A stretch of DNA of 64,000 bases from Adiantum capillus-veneris. Its lineage: Eukaryota > Streptophyta > Polypodiopsida > Polypodiales > Pteridaceae. Under the pieces are notes generated by a model that saw nothing but the letters and a program-made list of their open reading frames with translations, was not told where the DNA came from and searched no databases. Location of the stretch: positions 129,059,018 to 129,123,017 of the forward strand of contig CM043968.1 in the NCBI GenBank assembly GCA_014529385.2, read 5' to 3'. The position numbers and the translations under genes are program-made. How positions within the stretch are numbered: the stretch's first letter is position 1; every line of letters begins with the position of its first letter. Shown here piece by piece: positions 20,544 to 34,941 of the stretch.

Positions 20544-23500
20544 ATGGCTGACAACAACACAGATGTGTTCAAGATGTTTGCTATTGAGGACAGGTTGGAT
20601 GGGGACAATTACCCTATGTGGGCTTACATGCTGCAACATGTTCTTGTGTCAAAGGGTGTCTAGAATATTGTGCAGGGCATTGATGTATGTCCTGGTTTGA
20701 GGATGTAGGCGATGTTGAGGATGTTGCAGGTCTTGCTGCAAGGATTGCTGCTATTAGAGTTGTTTTGCCTACGGCAGAACAAGCTCGTTGGGATGTAAAG
20801 GATGCGTAGGCTCATGCATTGATTGTGTCGTCTGTAAAGCGCATCATTACTCCTCACATTCGTTCAACGAAATCTACAAAACAGGCTTGGGATATTGTAG
20901 CAGGTCTTTATGCAAGCCGCAATGAGGCTAAAATTGCTTTGTTGCGTAAAGACCTGGAATCGAAGATTATGCATGAGGAAGATGATATGGACACTTTCCT
21001 TGCTGGGGTTAAAGATATCAATGAACAACTTATTTGTTTAGGTGAAGTCATTTCAGATAGTTCCCTTGTGCAGACAGTCCTTGATGCCGTACCAAATTCT
21101 TACCAGACTTTTGCTAGTACTTGAAGACTTATAACCCAAGGAAATCCTGAAGTTGTCAAGTTTGATGCATTATGCTCATTGCTGTTGCAAGAGTCACTTT
21201 CCAGAAAAAACAGCACTAGGCAGCGTGCAGTTGAACAGGCTTTTATTGCTTCTCAAAGAAAGGGTGGTAACAACAATGCAACCACTTCTTATGGTTCTGC
21301 TGTGAGTGGCAAAACTTCTGTTCCTAATGCTTCTGCTGGCAGAAATTCGTCTAGAAATTCTGGCGATCAGGGCAAAAAGAAGATGCATTGCCATTATTGT
21401 AAAGCTAATGATCACTTGATCAAGCACTGTCCTAAGTTGAAGGCCAAAGAGGCTAAGAAGAAAGAGGGTGGCTCCACCGCAAATGTTTGTTTCACTACAA
21501 ATGCAGCCATTGTTGAGTCTTCTGTGAAAGGAGACTGTGTTGCTGATGTTGATGCAAAATGGGCTTTTAGTGTAGAGTCCATGCTTTTAGTTGCTGCAGA
21601 TTCACATGTGTGGTATTTCGACAGTGGTGCTACAAAGCACATTACCTCACATTGTGAATTGTTCACCTGTCTCGAGTCTGTCCCTCATGGGAATTCAGTC
21701 ACTTGTGCCAACAATGCCTCTTATCCTGTTCAGGGAGTTGGAAAGATTGTGCTTACTGCTACAAATGGCAGTTCTTTCACACTTCTTGATGCACTTTATG
21801 TACCTGGGATCAAGAAGAATATTTTTTCTGTATCTGCACTTGCTAGAATTGGACTTGTAGTCAAATTTGTGGATGACAGATGTACAGTTCATGATCTCAG
21901 TTTAGGTGATGAAATTGTTGCATCTGGCCTTTTGTGCCGTGGGCTGTATAAGCTCACTTTGTATGACAAGTGTGGAAAAAATTTTGCAAATGCAGTTGTA
22001 GATTCAAGGGCTGTTTCAGATGAAAAACTGTGGCATGCACGTTTTGGGCATCTAAATTTTGCCAGTTTGCCGCGTTTGTAGAAATATGATATGGTTGCTT
22101 CTTTGCTGCCTCTTGAAGCACATATCAAAAATGTTTGTGAAGGCTGTATTTTGGGTAAAATGCAGCGTTCTAAGTTTCCAAAGGATGGTTCAGTAGGGCC
22201 ACATGCAGGTTGCAGCTTGTGCATAGTGATGTTTGTGGGCCCATGCAAACGCCGTCCTTGGGAAATTACTTGTACTTTGTGACTTTCATGTGATGATTAC
22301 TCCAGGCATGCATGGGTATTTCCGCTTAAAGAAAAGTCCAAAGTTTTTATGTGCTTCAAACAATTTCTGGCTATGGCTGAAAATGTCTCGAAATGTACTA
22401 TGGGCACCCTCCGTTCCGATCGAGGGCGGGCGTATATGTCTCATGAATTATATGCATTTCTGGCTAGTCGTGGGATAAAACACCAACGTACAGTGCCTTA
22501 TACGCCTCAGTAGAATGGTGTAGATGAGAGGAAAAACAGGTCACTTACGAAAATGGCACGATGTATGGTCAAAAGTCAAGCTTTGCCGCATTCTTTTTGG
22601 ATGGAGGCCGTCTTGTGTGCCACTTATGTACTTAACATGTGTCCTATGAAAGCTTTGCAGTCTATTACTCCATATGAAGCATGGCATGATAGAAAGCCTT
22701 CTATTGAGCACATGCGTGTTTTTGGCTATTTGGCATATGCTTTGGTGCCACAAACACAACGCAGAAAATTAGATGATAAGGCTCTTAAATGTATTTTTGT
22801 TGGTTATAGTGCTGAAAGCAAAGGTTAGAGGTTGTATCATCCGCAAACAAAGCGTATTCTGGTTTCACGGGATGTAGTGTTTATGGAAGATTTTGTTCAG
22901 CCCTTGTTGTCATGTACTAGAGATAGTAATGTAAGCTCACAGTACATTTATGACACTTTGTTGCCTCTTTTCAATGGTGGAAGTTTGAACGTAAATTCCA
23001 ATGAGGCAAATGTGCAGCCTATTGTGGGTTTCCAAAAATGTTATAGGTCAGTCTATTACTGATGCAGATGTACATGATGCACTTGATGAGGAAAGGGCTG
23101 AAAATGAGCAGGCTAGAGGTATGCCAAAATGGTTGGTGCATACATTGCGTGACAATAAATTGGATGCACCTTTGTCTAGTCGTACTCGTTCAGGCTCTCA
23201 CCATGAATCTTATGCATCAGATTGTTATGCTTTGGCTGTGTCTAGCTTACATGATGTTGAGGAACCTCTCTCTTTTGATGAAGCACAGAATACAAAAAAT
23301 TGGATGGCTGCCATGCAATTAGAATATGATGCACTTATAGAAAATGACACATGGAATTTATGTGCCTCCTGGCAAAACTACCATTGGTACAAAGTGGGTT
23401 TACAAGTTGAAACGTAAGCCGGATGGTGAGGTTGATTGCCCATAAGGCTCGACTTGTTGCATTTTCTATGTGCATTGGCAACTCATTTTGGTTGGGATGT

Positions 23501-24716
23501 ACATCAATCAGACATTGTTACTGCTTTCTTGAATGGTGACATATTTGAGGAAGTTTACGTAACACAGCCTCGCAGTTTTGTCAAGAAAGGACAAGAGGAC
23601 AAAGTGTGCACATGTAAGAAGGCTTCGTATGGGTTGAAGCAATCTCCTCGTGCTTGGTATGAGAAAGCTAACACTCATTTGGTCAAACGAGGCTTTTGTA
23701 ACAGTCCAACAGAAAGCACATTGTATGTAAAGCGTGACGATGATGTACTTCTCATTGTGGTTCTTTATGTAGACGATTTGATGATCACTGGATTAAATGA
23801 GAGACATATTGCTGAATTTAAGGCTGATTTGAATACTACTTTCATGATGAAAGATTTGAGGTTGTTGCATCATTACTTGGGTATATTAAGCAGTGTGATG
23901 GTGGTATTGCCTTGTGTCAGAAAAGTTACAAAGAGACATTGCTATGTAAGTTTGGACTTGAGGATTGCAAACCTATTGTCACTCCGATGGAAACAGGTTT
24001 GAAGTTGAGTTTACATGATGCTGGAGATCCTGCTGATGTCACTCTTTACCAAACTGTTGTGGTTGCCTCATTTATGTATGCAACACGAGGCCAGATATTC
24101 AGTTTGCAGTCTCACAGGTCAACAGATTTATGCATAGCCCAGAGTCTAACCATTGGCAGGCTGTCAAGAGGATTTTCCGCTACCTTAGTGGCACTTTACA
24201 TCTTGGATTGTCTTATCCCAAGGGGGGATCATTACCGCTAGACTTACATGCTTTTTTGGACTCAGACTGTGGTGGTTGTTTTGACACGGCGAGTGTCCAC
24301 AAGTGGTTTTTGTTTCATGCTTGGCAGTTCATGTATATCATGGTTGAGCAAGAAGCAACCTACTGTGGCCACTTTGAGTTGTGAGGTTGAGTACAGGGCA
24401 ATCTTCACAGCTATGGTTGAGTGTGTATGGCTTAGACGCCTTATGAATGATTTGGGTGTTGGATAGGACACTGCCAACACTATCTACACTGATAGTGAGT
24501 GCTTTGGCAGTTACGAGGAACCCAGTTTTTCATGCTCGCACAAAGCACATTGAGGTGCATTACCACTATGTCAGGGAGAGGCCCTCAGCAAGAGAGATCA
24601 GCTTGGCTTATGTGCCAACACAAGACAACCTTGCAGATCTTTTCACAAAGGCATTGTCTCGTGAGAAGCTCAAAGCTTTTCGCAAAGCTTTGGGCTTACG
24701 CCCCTTTGTGGACTGA
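20544..24716 (+). pseudogene. copia A2 gag-pol, broken
   Basis: Gag starts at ATG 20544 (MADNNTDVFKMF) and soon meets a stop at 'SKGV-stop'. The zinc knuckle CHYCKANDHLIKHC is intact near 21387-21430, and protease 'YFDSGATKHIT' near 21615 is intact. Integrase keeps HHCC and 'RSDRG' pieces but is frameshifted near 22280. Reverse transcriptase lacks about 80 bases after 'HKARLVA' (near 23455) that A3 retains; 'YVDDLMITG' near 23770 remains. RNase H ends at TGA near 24716. Domain order gag-PR-IN-RT-RH identifies copia. Confidence 0.9.
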
Positions 24717-24791
24717 TCATGTCCTTAGAGCATGGCACTTCTCTTTACTCATGTGCTAGTTCTCGTTTCCCGCATCACTCCAGGGGGGATT

Positions 24792-25017
24792 TGTTACCAT
24801 ATACATGTCGTAGTGATGTGTGTGAACACACTAGGACCGCCAGGGCATTTTTTCCCTCTTTAGGAGTTTTTCCCCCCATGCATTGTATATACGCCCATCA
24901 CCCTAGGGCTATCTATGTTTCCATTGCACACTAAGCAATATACTCTCAGTTGTGTGCCTTGAGCTTCCTTCATCTTCTCCAAGCCGTGTGCGTTTCTATG
25001 CAACCCTAATTCCAACA
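24792..25017 (+). repeat. 3' LTR of copia A2
   Basis: 226 bases, TGTTACC to CCAACA, partner of 19959-20184. Confidence 0.95.
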
Positions 25018-25598
25018 CTCGTCTGTATAGGTGCTTTATCTCCCATCAAGCGGATTGGATTCCCCCTTCTGTGATGTTGGGTATCAATACCTCCAAGAGT
25101 TTTTTGAATCACTTTTCCCTTAAGCTTCACATAGTTAGGGCCAATAATGACCCTTGCTTGCCGGAGGGGAAGAAAAAACTAGTCTCCGGGGAACATCTCT
25201 TTAAGGGCTCTCTCTTCAAGTCCCTAGCTAAAAAAGGCTCTCTACAAACTGAGCGTGATGTAGATGCAGTTGAACCTCGTGCTTGGCCCTCCCTAGTGCG
25301 TAGCATCCAATCAACAATAAAACGAGCATGGCCTCTAGTGAAAAATCTTCAAGAGGTCACACACATGGAGCTCAAAGAAGAAGTAGTGGAGCTCTCCAAA
25401 GGTAAGCAAGAAGGAAGAGATTTAGAAGGGGAGCCCAAGAGATGGCTTGAGGCCAAAGTGCTACTTGCTGAGTTGCAAGCTGAGGAGATAAAAAAGACCT
25501 CACTACTGGCCAGAGAGCTTGCCCTCAAACCCGACCCTGCCAATCACGCTCATTTCTTTAGAGCTCTTAAGGTCAAGAGAAGAAGGGATTCTATTTAA
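25018..25598 (+). pseudogene. LINE D endonuclease, 3' part, and linker
   Basis: Continues the endonuclease across the A2 insertion: '..ADWIPPSVMLGINTSKSFLNHFSLK' is divided here into 'ADWIPPSVMLGIN' and 'FLNHFSLKLH', matching the SDH-type end of the domain. From 25071 a 175-codon open stretch carries the Lys/Glu-rich linker ('LKEEVVELSKGKQEG') that precedes reverse transcriptase in such LINEs. Confidence 0.75.
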
Positions 25599-25601
25599 TG
25601 C

Positions 25602-27191
25602 ATCATTGACGGGAAGGGGAACGTAGTAAGAGACCAGAAGGGCAAAGCCCAACTGCTCAGTATTGTAAAGTGTGGTGTGATGCCTGGTGAAGCAAAAGCA
25701 TTGGAGAGGCCTATTTCAATCTATGAGTGTTGGACTGCCTTGCAGGCAATGGGGAAGGAAAAGTCCCTTCGGTGGGACAAAATAACAACTGAATTTTTCA
25801 AAGAATTCTGGGAGGATCTGAAATTTCCCCTAGTGCAGATAGCAAAGAGGGATCTCTTGGAGGGGTAGTTGAACGCCACCCTCAAAAAAGGGCTGATCAA
25901 CCCTATTCCCAAATTGGTGTGTTTCTCTCTGCTAAAACACTCGCGTCCTATCTCAATGATGATAGTGGGCGTACAAGATCATTGCCAAGATGATTGCATT
26001 AAGGCTGGCTCCAATCTTGAACAAAGTCATCACCCCCCCATCAACATGGTTTCATCAAAGGACGTTCTATTTAGGATAATATCTTAGCAACCACGTGTGG
26101 CTTTCACCAAGCAATAATGTATCCTCCTTCAACTTGACCTAGATAAGGTGTACGATAGAATCTCGTAATCATACATTGTAGGGGTCATGAAGGCTTTAAG
26201 TGTCGGACCCAAAATGTGTGGAATAGTGTACACGCTTGGGAGGGAAGTTACTTGGAGTTTCTCTTCAACAATATGATAGTGAGAATGTTTGAGGTCAAGC
26301 GATCAATCAAGCAAGGGTGCCCCCTTGCCTCGCTGATCTTTGCTATTGTCTCTTACCCTCTGGTAACCTTGCTCGAGAACAATGCGACGAAAGGGAAAAT
26401 TCAAGGTCTGTCACTTTCTAGAGGTAAACAATTGCTTCCAAAGTTGTTTGTAGACGATTCTTTTCTCTTCCTTAAAGCCAATTTTAGAAGTGCTAAGAAG
26501 AGCCCTCAAGATTGTCCAACTATTTGCTACTGCTTCTGGCTCGCTGTGCAATATTGAGAAGTAAAAAATGATATCTCTTTTTGAAAATGACTCGTTTGAC
26601 CCTGCGAAATGGTAAGGGGAAGTTATTGGTAAGGGCAATGTGTTCAAGCACCCCACTCACCAAAATATGGAAGAAAAATTGGTTGGAAGAACATTGGCAA
26701 AGAAATTTTAATGCCATCTAGGATATCTCGAAGGTGCTTTGGAGAGCCATGCCTACTGGGATTAAGATTTGCGCTAGAGGGATTGGCATTGATAGTTTCT
26801 CTGGTTGCACATTGTCTTTTGAGGACCCCCTACATCAGTTTAGCAAGTGCCTTGCCTCGCGGGGCCTAGCTGATAAAGTCTGCAAATGGGTACGAAGACA
26901 TGGAAGGTTGTCTTCTTTACATATGACCTAATCCTGGGAGGGTGCAACTTCCAAAGCCAAGCCATTCTCGTGTGCACCCAAATCACTAGATTCTGTTATT
27001 TTGATCAACTTTCAAAGTCTAGGAACCTTCGAGTATTTGAGACCAAACTGCTTGTGGCTCAATTTGATGATATTGTGCGTCTGAGCTCCGAGCTCATTCA
27101 TGTTGTAGGAGCTAAAAGAGGATCAGCAGGTAACGATAAAGAGTGGCATCATGCACTAAGTTGCCTAGACCACTTGAGAGGCTTCTCATAG
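25602..27191 (+). pseudogene. LINE D reverse transcriptase remnant
   Basis: Recognisable blocks: 'SLRWDKITTEFFKEFWEDL' (25770-25815), 'LQLDLDKVYDRIS' (26130), 'VKRSIKQGCPLASLIFAI' (26295-26350) and 'LFVDDSFLFLK' (26442-26475), where the catalytic box is FVDD. Downstream 'SKSRNLRVFETKLLV' lies in the region after the polymerase. Frameshifts and stops throughout. Confidence 0.75.
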
Positions 27192-27304
27192 CACCCCTAT
27201 TTTGGTTTTGGTAGTGGCACATCAAGACACATGTAGCACTTGAGGGAGATTGTATTCTTTTTAAGTTAATATAAATTTTTATAACTCACGATTGTGAGTA
27301 TGGC

Positions 27305-27320
27305 AAAAAAAAAAAAAAAA
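27305..27320 (+). other. poly(A) tail of LINE D
   Basis: Sixteen A residues after an AT-rich 3' UTR, marking the 3' end of LINE D. Confidence 0.8.
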
Positions 27321-27861
27321 CTTTGGTAGGCTCATGCATGGTGCTAGCCAGCCTCTATTTTTGGAAACAAGGCACCACAAGTGAAAAACCTATCTGTGTG
27401 GCTAGCAGTGGTGCAATTCTTGGGCTTCGGATGGATCCCCTCTTGGGTGTGGCTGATGAAGTATGGGGAGCAGGCAAAGACATACAAGTTTGGGGACTTA
27501 CCATGCGTTTGTCAGAACCTTCAGTCGACACGCTCAACCTCCCTAGAATGCAAGCCCTGTAATAGCTTGAAGATGGGCTTTCGAGAGTGTTGGCAACTCT
27601 AGTTGATTCAACTTGGTTTCTTTGGTGGGTTTTGATGTTGTTTGGGCTTTATGGGGGATCGATTTCAACTTGCTGATCTCTGCCCTACTCTTGAAGATTT
27701 TTGGTGGTCTGGTCTTGGGTGCTCACTTGCCTCATCGGCCCCTTTTTGGTGGTTTGGTTGGCACAGTTCTCTTTGTTCACTTATTGAGCTGGTTTGGTGA
27801 CTCTTCTTTGTTGACTACTCGACAATATTGTCTCTCCTTGGTGGCGTCAGATATTCATGTA
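27321..27861. other. unassigned stretch between LINE D and copia B2
   Basis: A 79-codon plus frame at 27323-27562 has no recognisable domain. The sequence is not obviously repeated elsewhere in the window. I do not call a gene. Confidence 0.4.
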
Positions 27862-28173
<312 letters not shown>

Positions 28174-28597
28174 ATATTCCACTTAAAGGAGAATGTGCCG
28201 ATAAGTGGTACTACTATAGGACCTAGTAGTATGTACGGTAGGTAAGGGAGGAAACTCGTCTCAACCTATACCCACATTTATCTCTCAAAGCCAATGCATG
28301 TTGTCATGTAGGCTCTAGCAGTGCGCAAAAGCGTATATCTCTACTAGAATCATCATGCATACCCTACAAGTATCCTGTAATGACCTGCATTGCTCCATGA
28401 TGCATCGCGCTAGTGTTAGTCATTGCACAACTCACAACCCCAATTGTAAATGCTCCGATTGTAGTTGCTATGTTAGGTCTCGACAGTAAGAGGTCATACA
28501 TGAGAGTCCCGAAGGCTGATGAAATTCATGCAAACTTGGCTAACTTATCCCTGTCAACCACCTTTGCACTATGTGAAATCCTTGCACCATAAGGACT

Positions 28598-29570
28598 TCA
28601 AAAAAATGGATGTGACAAATCAGGGGTTCTCAACACTATGACCGTCCCTGCATCCATCATACCATGCTCTACCTGTCCTAGCATCACCATATCAGACTCT
28701 AGCATGAGCATGTCAAAGAACTCCATATCGTTCATCTCTGTGGTAGGAGGCATCTCCGTCCTAAGAGGATCAATCCGTTGTATCTTTCTAGAGCATGGTC
28801 GCTCTAACTTTGCATCTACAAACATGTCATGCACAACACTCTAGATCTCATCCACAAAATTACATGTCTATAAAGTCAATGAGACTGCACCATCTCATAC
28901 ATGTGACCTACTTCTCTGCTCCCTGACTGGCAAAGCCTCAAAATCCATCACCACCACAGGTGACTGCTCTAGTCGTGCACTCAAAGAGCTGTCTATCTCT
29001 ACATGTCTGTCCTCAGACCCTGCATGCACAACGAGAGAAGTGTCATGCTGCTCATCAGCAAATTGTACTCGCCTAGACTGCAAACATCTGCATAGCAACG
29101 GACTCACAAAGACTATGGCATCTTTGACACCAGGAACAAACTGAACATGGCACCCATGATCTCTAAGCTGAACTGAACATGGCACCAAGAACAAACTGAA
29201 CATGGCACCCATGATCTCTAAGCTGTGAGATGGGGAATAAACTACTATGAGCATCAGGCACATACTGAACATCATGGATCACAAGCATATTCCCATTGAC
29301 AAAATACAAATGGATGTCACCCACACCATGAACACCATCCCGTCTCAGAGCAGAAAACATGCTAAACCACTCCCTGCGAGGAGTAACATGACGTAAAGCA
29401 GTATTGCCCAGCTGCCAATCATGAGATGCATTTCTAGGTGAACTTGCGGAAGTAGGATTGTCTACACTCGTACTCTTAGCAACAACCAATGGAATCCTCC
29501 GTTGTCTCCAACGCCTAAAACAATGTCTCCTCATGTGCCCTCATCTGCCGCAATGCTAGCAAACCACATG
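28598..29570 (-). pseudogene. B2 zinc knuckle, protease and acidic frame remnants
   Basis: Element order, reading down from 29570: a knuckle C-x-H-C-GR-x-GHMRRHC (two stops), then 'DWQLGNTALRHVTPRREWFS' (protease region, catalytic Asp followed by Trp), then 'VQFADEQHDTSLVV' and 'EFFDMLMLESDMV' down to 28600. The last part corresponds to the acidic frame of B1 ('SSDLVVQVASTD', 'SFLDMLMPELDAD'). A ~55-base tandem duplication (AACATGGCACCCATGATCTC twice at 29145-29215) disrupts protease. Confidence 0.7.
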
Positions 29571-31056
29571 TTAATAGCTTTGAGATCTGCATGACACAAC
29601 AATTTGTGTATTCAATGACAAAATGTCACTTTAAGATGACATAACTGAGTGCAAAACGAGTCTAAAGATCAGCCCACACAATGTGTATATTCATTTTCCA
29701 CAAGAGAATAACCTCTCAACATAATGCAAAAGAAAAATAGTTGATCAAACACCTGCCACCAAAACTATGGCAAACATCGCATAAAGCGCATAACCCTCTG
29801 CCAAAACCAAGAACCAATCATGTATAAATAGTGACCATATGCAATGGAGAGCAAGAAAAATGACCATCCGCATAGGCACTAGCCAAAATGTGGCTAAAAC
29901 AGCTCTCTAGCACCTGTCACAAAACGCATAAAACCTGGTAAAAATTTGTCAGTCTCTTTTGTAACTGGAGCAAAATGTCAACCATAAAAGAGCATCTAAG
30001 ATGCCAAAATGGGGGAAGCTCTTGTCGACCATTACAAACTGATAAAAAATATGTCAACCAAAAGTATGGCAAAGTGGGAGTAAACCTCGACCACTATAGT
30101 CTCCAAAAAAGGACTCAAAACCATAAACCATAACACTAGTCAATGCCAATGAGTAGAAATGCCAAAATGGCTCCACAATTTCACATACAATGGCAATCCA
30201 CACTCTACATCCACAAAGTGGCTGTGCATAAACAAGGGCCAAAAGAGTTGCAATCCGGAAACCAGATCAATGCGAAAAACAATGCTCTCAAGAGAGCTCA
30301 CCAACACTCAAAAGTGCTCGCCAAAATGCATGTATAATGGGCATCAACCATGTGCCATAACCATATGCAAATCCATTTTCAAAGACCATGAACTGAAGCA
30401 CCAAATCACTGCCAAAGTATCCTATGAAAACTTGTGTAAGAAGCTCCACCTGTGTGCTCAGAAAATTGCATCTCTCAAGAGACCACTTCGATGGTGTGCA
30501 AACGCCTATGTGCTTTGTTGGCCAAATCTACCAAAAAATCCTCAAACCACAAGATCTGCACAAGCTGAAATTGCATCTTCAACTCAAAATTTATGCACCC
30601 AACTTTGAGCACCTTCCGCGCTTCCAAAAGTGCATCAAACTCGCACACTATACGAAAACAAAAACCTAAACTTTCTGTATACAATCAGTCTGAGCTGAAT
30701 ATCAGCAAAATAGTGAGAAATTTTCAAAAAGCTTTTCTACAAAGTTGAAGAACATGTCAAAACAAAGGGGTATCGTGAAAAAAATTCTCAGGTCTGTCTT
30801 TTACAAGGAGAAAAACAAACTTTGAAAATAGTGATGGAGCGCACACAGTTTTTAGGGAAGCACCTTCACTTACACACAATCTTCCACACTCTTTTCTGAG
30901 CTTCCACAAGAGTATACATCACTCTCAGCTGAGCTCACAAGCTCCCATTGCACTCTCACAAAGCTTCCAAGCTTTCTTGATCTCTCCACCGTCAAGAACA
31001 AGCAAGCTACCACCTCAAATTTCTCAACACCACCATGCTCTTGGCGATCACCATGC

Positions 31057-31068
31057 ACTTTGATACCA
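31057..31068 (-). promoter_or_regulatory. primer-binding site of copia B2
   Basis: Minus strand reads TGGTATCAAAGT, an initiator-tRNA-type site with one change from the usual TGGTATCAGAGC, two bases from the LTR. Confidence 0.75.
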
Positions 31069-31070
31069 AT

Positions 31071-31140
31071 TGTGAGTACACGAATGGAGTGCATGTGCAT
31101 AGAGCGAGAAAATGAGAAGGAAGGGGAGGGGAGGGGAGGG

Positions 31141-31238
<98 letters not shown>

Positions 31239-31391
31239 ACATGATGTAGGTGGAGCAGCTCTACACAATGTGTGTAAGGCAGCCTCTTATTCTTCTAATT
31301 AGTAAAGAATAACGTGTGTACAAGTAATGGGCGGTCGGACGTCTCTGGCATGTTTGATCGGGGTAAGAGGTGCACCACCTTTACCCCAACA
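31071..31391 (-). repeat. 5' LTR of copia B2 with internal (GA)n
   Basis: TGTGAGTACACG to TTACCCCAACA on the plus strand. The (GA)n tract (31143-31235) is preceded by GGGGA repeats. Partner of 27862-28173, with visible divergence. Confidence 0.8.
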
Positions 31392-33719
31392 ATGTGTGGG
31401 TTGAAGGTGGCCCTTGCACATCTATATTAAAGGAAGGATGTACGGATTCAGAGCTTTCATTATCTATTTCCATGGCAATCTCCTGTGATGTGTGAGAGAT
31501 GACTGGGCAGAATATGGCAAAGATGCGGAAAGAAGTCTCTCAAAATCCGACAAATTCCATATGGGTGCTTGTAGTTGCTAGACCAATCCAAGAGATCACT
31601 AAACACAGATTTTATAGTAACATACCATGTCTCAGAGCATGACATGCTCAAGACCCTAAGAACAAGGGTTTAGCTTGGTTAGCCACTTGAAATGTTGATG
31701 GTCTATTTTCATATATGCAAAGAATCTTTTTGCCACCTAAAATATGTGTAGTTTGTTGTTGTGTTTCCTAAATTCAAGTACCAAATAAAGGTAACAACAC
31801 AGGTACAGACAAGCATGACACAAGTGAACCAAAACATGCAAACCCAAACACATGTACACTTAGACACATGTAAATATAGAAACATGTAAACCCAAACACA
31901 TGTACAATTAGACACATGTAAACTAAGGCAATTCAATCACATGTAAACCAAAAGCATGAACCAATGCACAAAATGGATTGAAAGAAAAAACATAGGGTTA
32001 TACAAATCTATTGCTTTTGCTTGAAGAATACCACCTATTTGTATCCTTGTGCTTGAGTCACGACATGCAATGAATCTAAGGATGATCAATCAATACATCC
32101 ATCCAAAAGGGTGTATTTCACATATTCTCATAGTCTCTCTACCATATTAGTCATGTCCACGTGCCCATGTAGAAAAATCTGGCCATATTTTGGCCACATA
32201 TGGCACCAAATGCATGTCTTTGCAGCCAAATCATTACTTATGTATCTGCCACTACTAATGTGACATGAGTATTATCTAAGCACTTGCGCATACCTAGTCT
32301 TAAAATCCTTCTTTGTACTACATTGCACTAGATTCTCCATTTATGTCTGCACACTATCATGTATTTCCTTAGGAACTTGCAAACACGACTGACCAAGTTA
32401 TAACATCATAACTTTAGCCTGCTTACTACATTTGACTTGGGACATAATAAAAGATACAAACTTGCTTGATGGCTTGTAGGAGGTGATACACTTGTCAATC
32501 ACCAATGCTTGCCTCCTTGTACAATGATGACCAATCATTTTTTGTAATAGAAAACACAAAAACTGAAGCAAAATCTTGTATACATGTGAATCCAAACATG
32601 ATAGAGAAAGTGAGCTATAGATGTCGATCTATATAAAGCCATCACACAAGTAAACCTAGGCAACCATAAACCCTGATGTGTAAATCTAGGCAAATATAAA
32701 CCCAAAGATGGTTACATAGGTTGATCCAGGTAAAAAGCCAATACATAGGTAAACTCAGGCATAATTGTGAGAAAAACATGACGGTGTGGAGAAGTTTCCA
32801 TGAGATGAAAAGAGTGGACGTAGTGTGGATCACTTATTACATTTGACAAGAAGTTGTCGTGACATCATTTGGATTTTCTTTGGTATCATGAAAATCTATA
32901 GTACACGTGCTCTATAGGTGATTCCCTGTTGATGTGGAATGATTCTTTAGAGATATTCATCTTGGGAATGTGGTGACATATGCCAACATAAAAAAATCCT
33001 CCATGCATGGTTTCATAATGGGAGGATGCACCGGTAAGTGGTTAACATCATCCCGCTATCTTGGCACATGACCTTTGTGGCCAACATGCACTCTTATTCT
33101 CACGCTTTCCATGTCGTGAGCACATTGTTGGCCAACCAATTTGGATTTGTGGTATAGAAACCTTGTTTAATGCATTTTGAACATCATATCCTTATCCACT
33201 ATGTGTTCCTCAATAATACAACTTTCATTTTTGTCAAGTCTCTTCAATTTATGTTATAAACTTGGGTAGCCTTCATACCTATGAGCTTCCTACCAAGAGG
33301 CAATTAATCAAATAATTCTACAAATTCCTCCACATACCCAAGTGTTTGTGCACCATGTAAATGAAATGGATGTGATGGTTGCTTGCAAACCAAGATGGTA
33401 GCTTGAATGGGTTTCCAAAAGGGAACTTTCCCAATCTTCTATGCATGCTAATTGCTTTCCTGTAACAACCACAAGGTATAGGGAGCCACCTTCACTAGTT
33501 ACAATGTGCAACAATTCTTTGATTATTGCCCACTTCTTTAATCCAATAAACCTTGCTTTTCATTTTTGAGAGAATCTATGATAATTGCTAGCATAACCTT
33601 GTATGCATGTTTTCATGACGTTATATGCCAGTCTATCAAAAGTGAATCACCTACTCAATATGAAAGCAAAGACATCCAACCTTGTATGTTGATAAAGATT
33701 TTCTTATGGTCACATGAGT
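31392..33719. other. 2.3-kb AT-rich stretch, no gene recognised
   Basis: Both strands are full of stops and no family motif is visible. A 48-base direct tandem repeat lies at 31834-31925 (ACATGCAAACCCAAACACAT and its second copy), within a zone rich in ACACATGTAAAC-like words. Similar AGGTAAAC-type words recur near 32645-32765. Confidence 0.5.
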
Positions 33720-33892
33720 TGTAAGGGTGCAGGCCATACTGGACTGGAACCGTCCATTACTAACTTTACCTTATTCATTACATAATACAAAAGAATAAGG
33801 GGCTGTGGATGATTATCCACTCTTAGCTCCACCCACATAGGATTGCTCCCAATTTTGCACTCACACTCACGCACGCACCCACTTGCCTCACA
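33720..33892 (+). repeat. putative LTR of copia 'family C'
   Basis: TGTAAGGGTGCAGG to TTGCCTCACA, followed two bases later by a perfect primer site. No second LTR is in the window, so the left boundary rests on the TG...CA ends alone. Confidence 0.55.
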
Positions 33893-33894
33893 AG

Positions 33895-33906
33895 TGGTAT
33901 CAGAGC
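33895..33906 (+). promoter_or_regulatory. primer-binding site of copia family C
   Basis: TGGTATCAGAGC, the standard copia site, in plus orientation. Confidence 0.75.
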
Positions 33907-34936
<1,030 letters not shown>

Positions 34937-34941
34937 GTTTT

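Larger units (their letters stand above)
19959..25017 (+). mobile_element. Ty1/copia retrotransposon A2 with target duplication CTCGT
   Basis: Complete plus-strand copy: 5' LTR 19959-20184, primer site 20187-20198, leader, gag-pol, polypurine tract (AGGGGGGA, about 24782-24789) and 3' LTR 24792-25017. It is flanked by the 5-base duplication CTCGT at 19954-19958 and 25018-25022. The LTRs differ at roughly 15 of 226 positions by eye, so this is an older copy than A3. Removing it and one CTCGT restores the LINE D endonuclease. Confidence 0.95.
17807..27320 (+). mobile_element. degenerate LINE D, zinc-knuckle type, with poly(A) tail
   Basis: A plus-strand non-LTR retrotransposon of the usual plant L1 form: DUF4283-like gag domain, degenerate zinc knuckle, endonuclease, reverse transcriptase and a 16-base poly(A) at 27305-27320. 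Copia A2 (19959-25017) splits the endonuclease. The 5' boundary is approximate; sequence before about 18150 is unassigned. Many stops and frameshifts show an old copy. No target-site duplication was found around it. Confidence 0.8.

Noticed and set aside
25349-25543. Antisense frames opposite LINE D and the copia elements
   Set aside because: They mirror the coding strand of recognised retrotransposon domains, so they are shadows.
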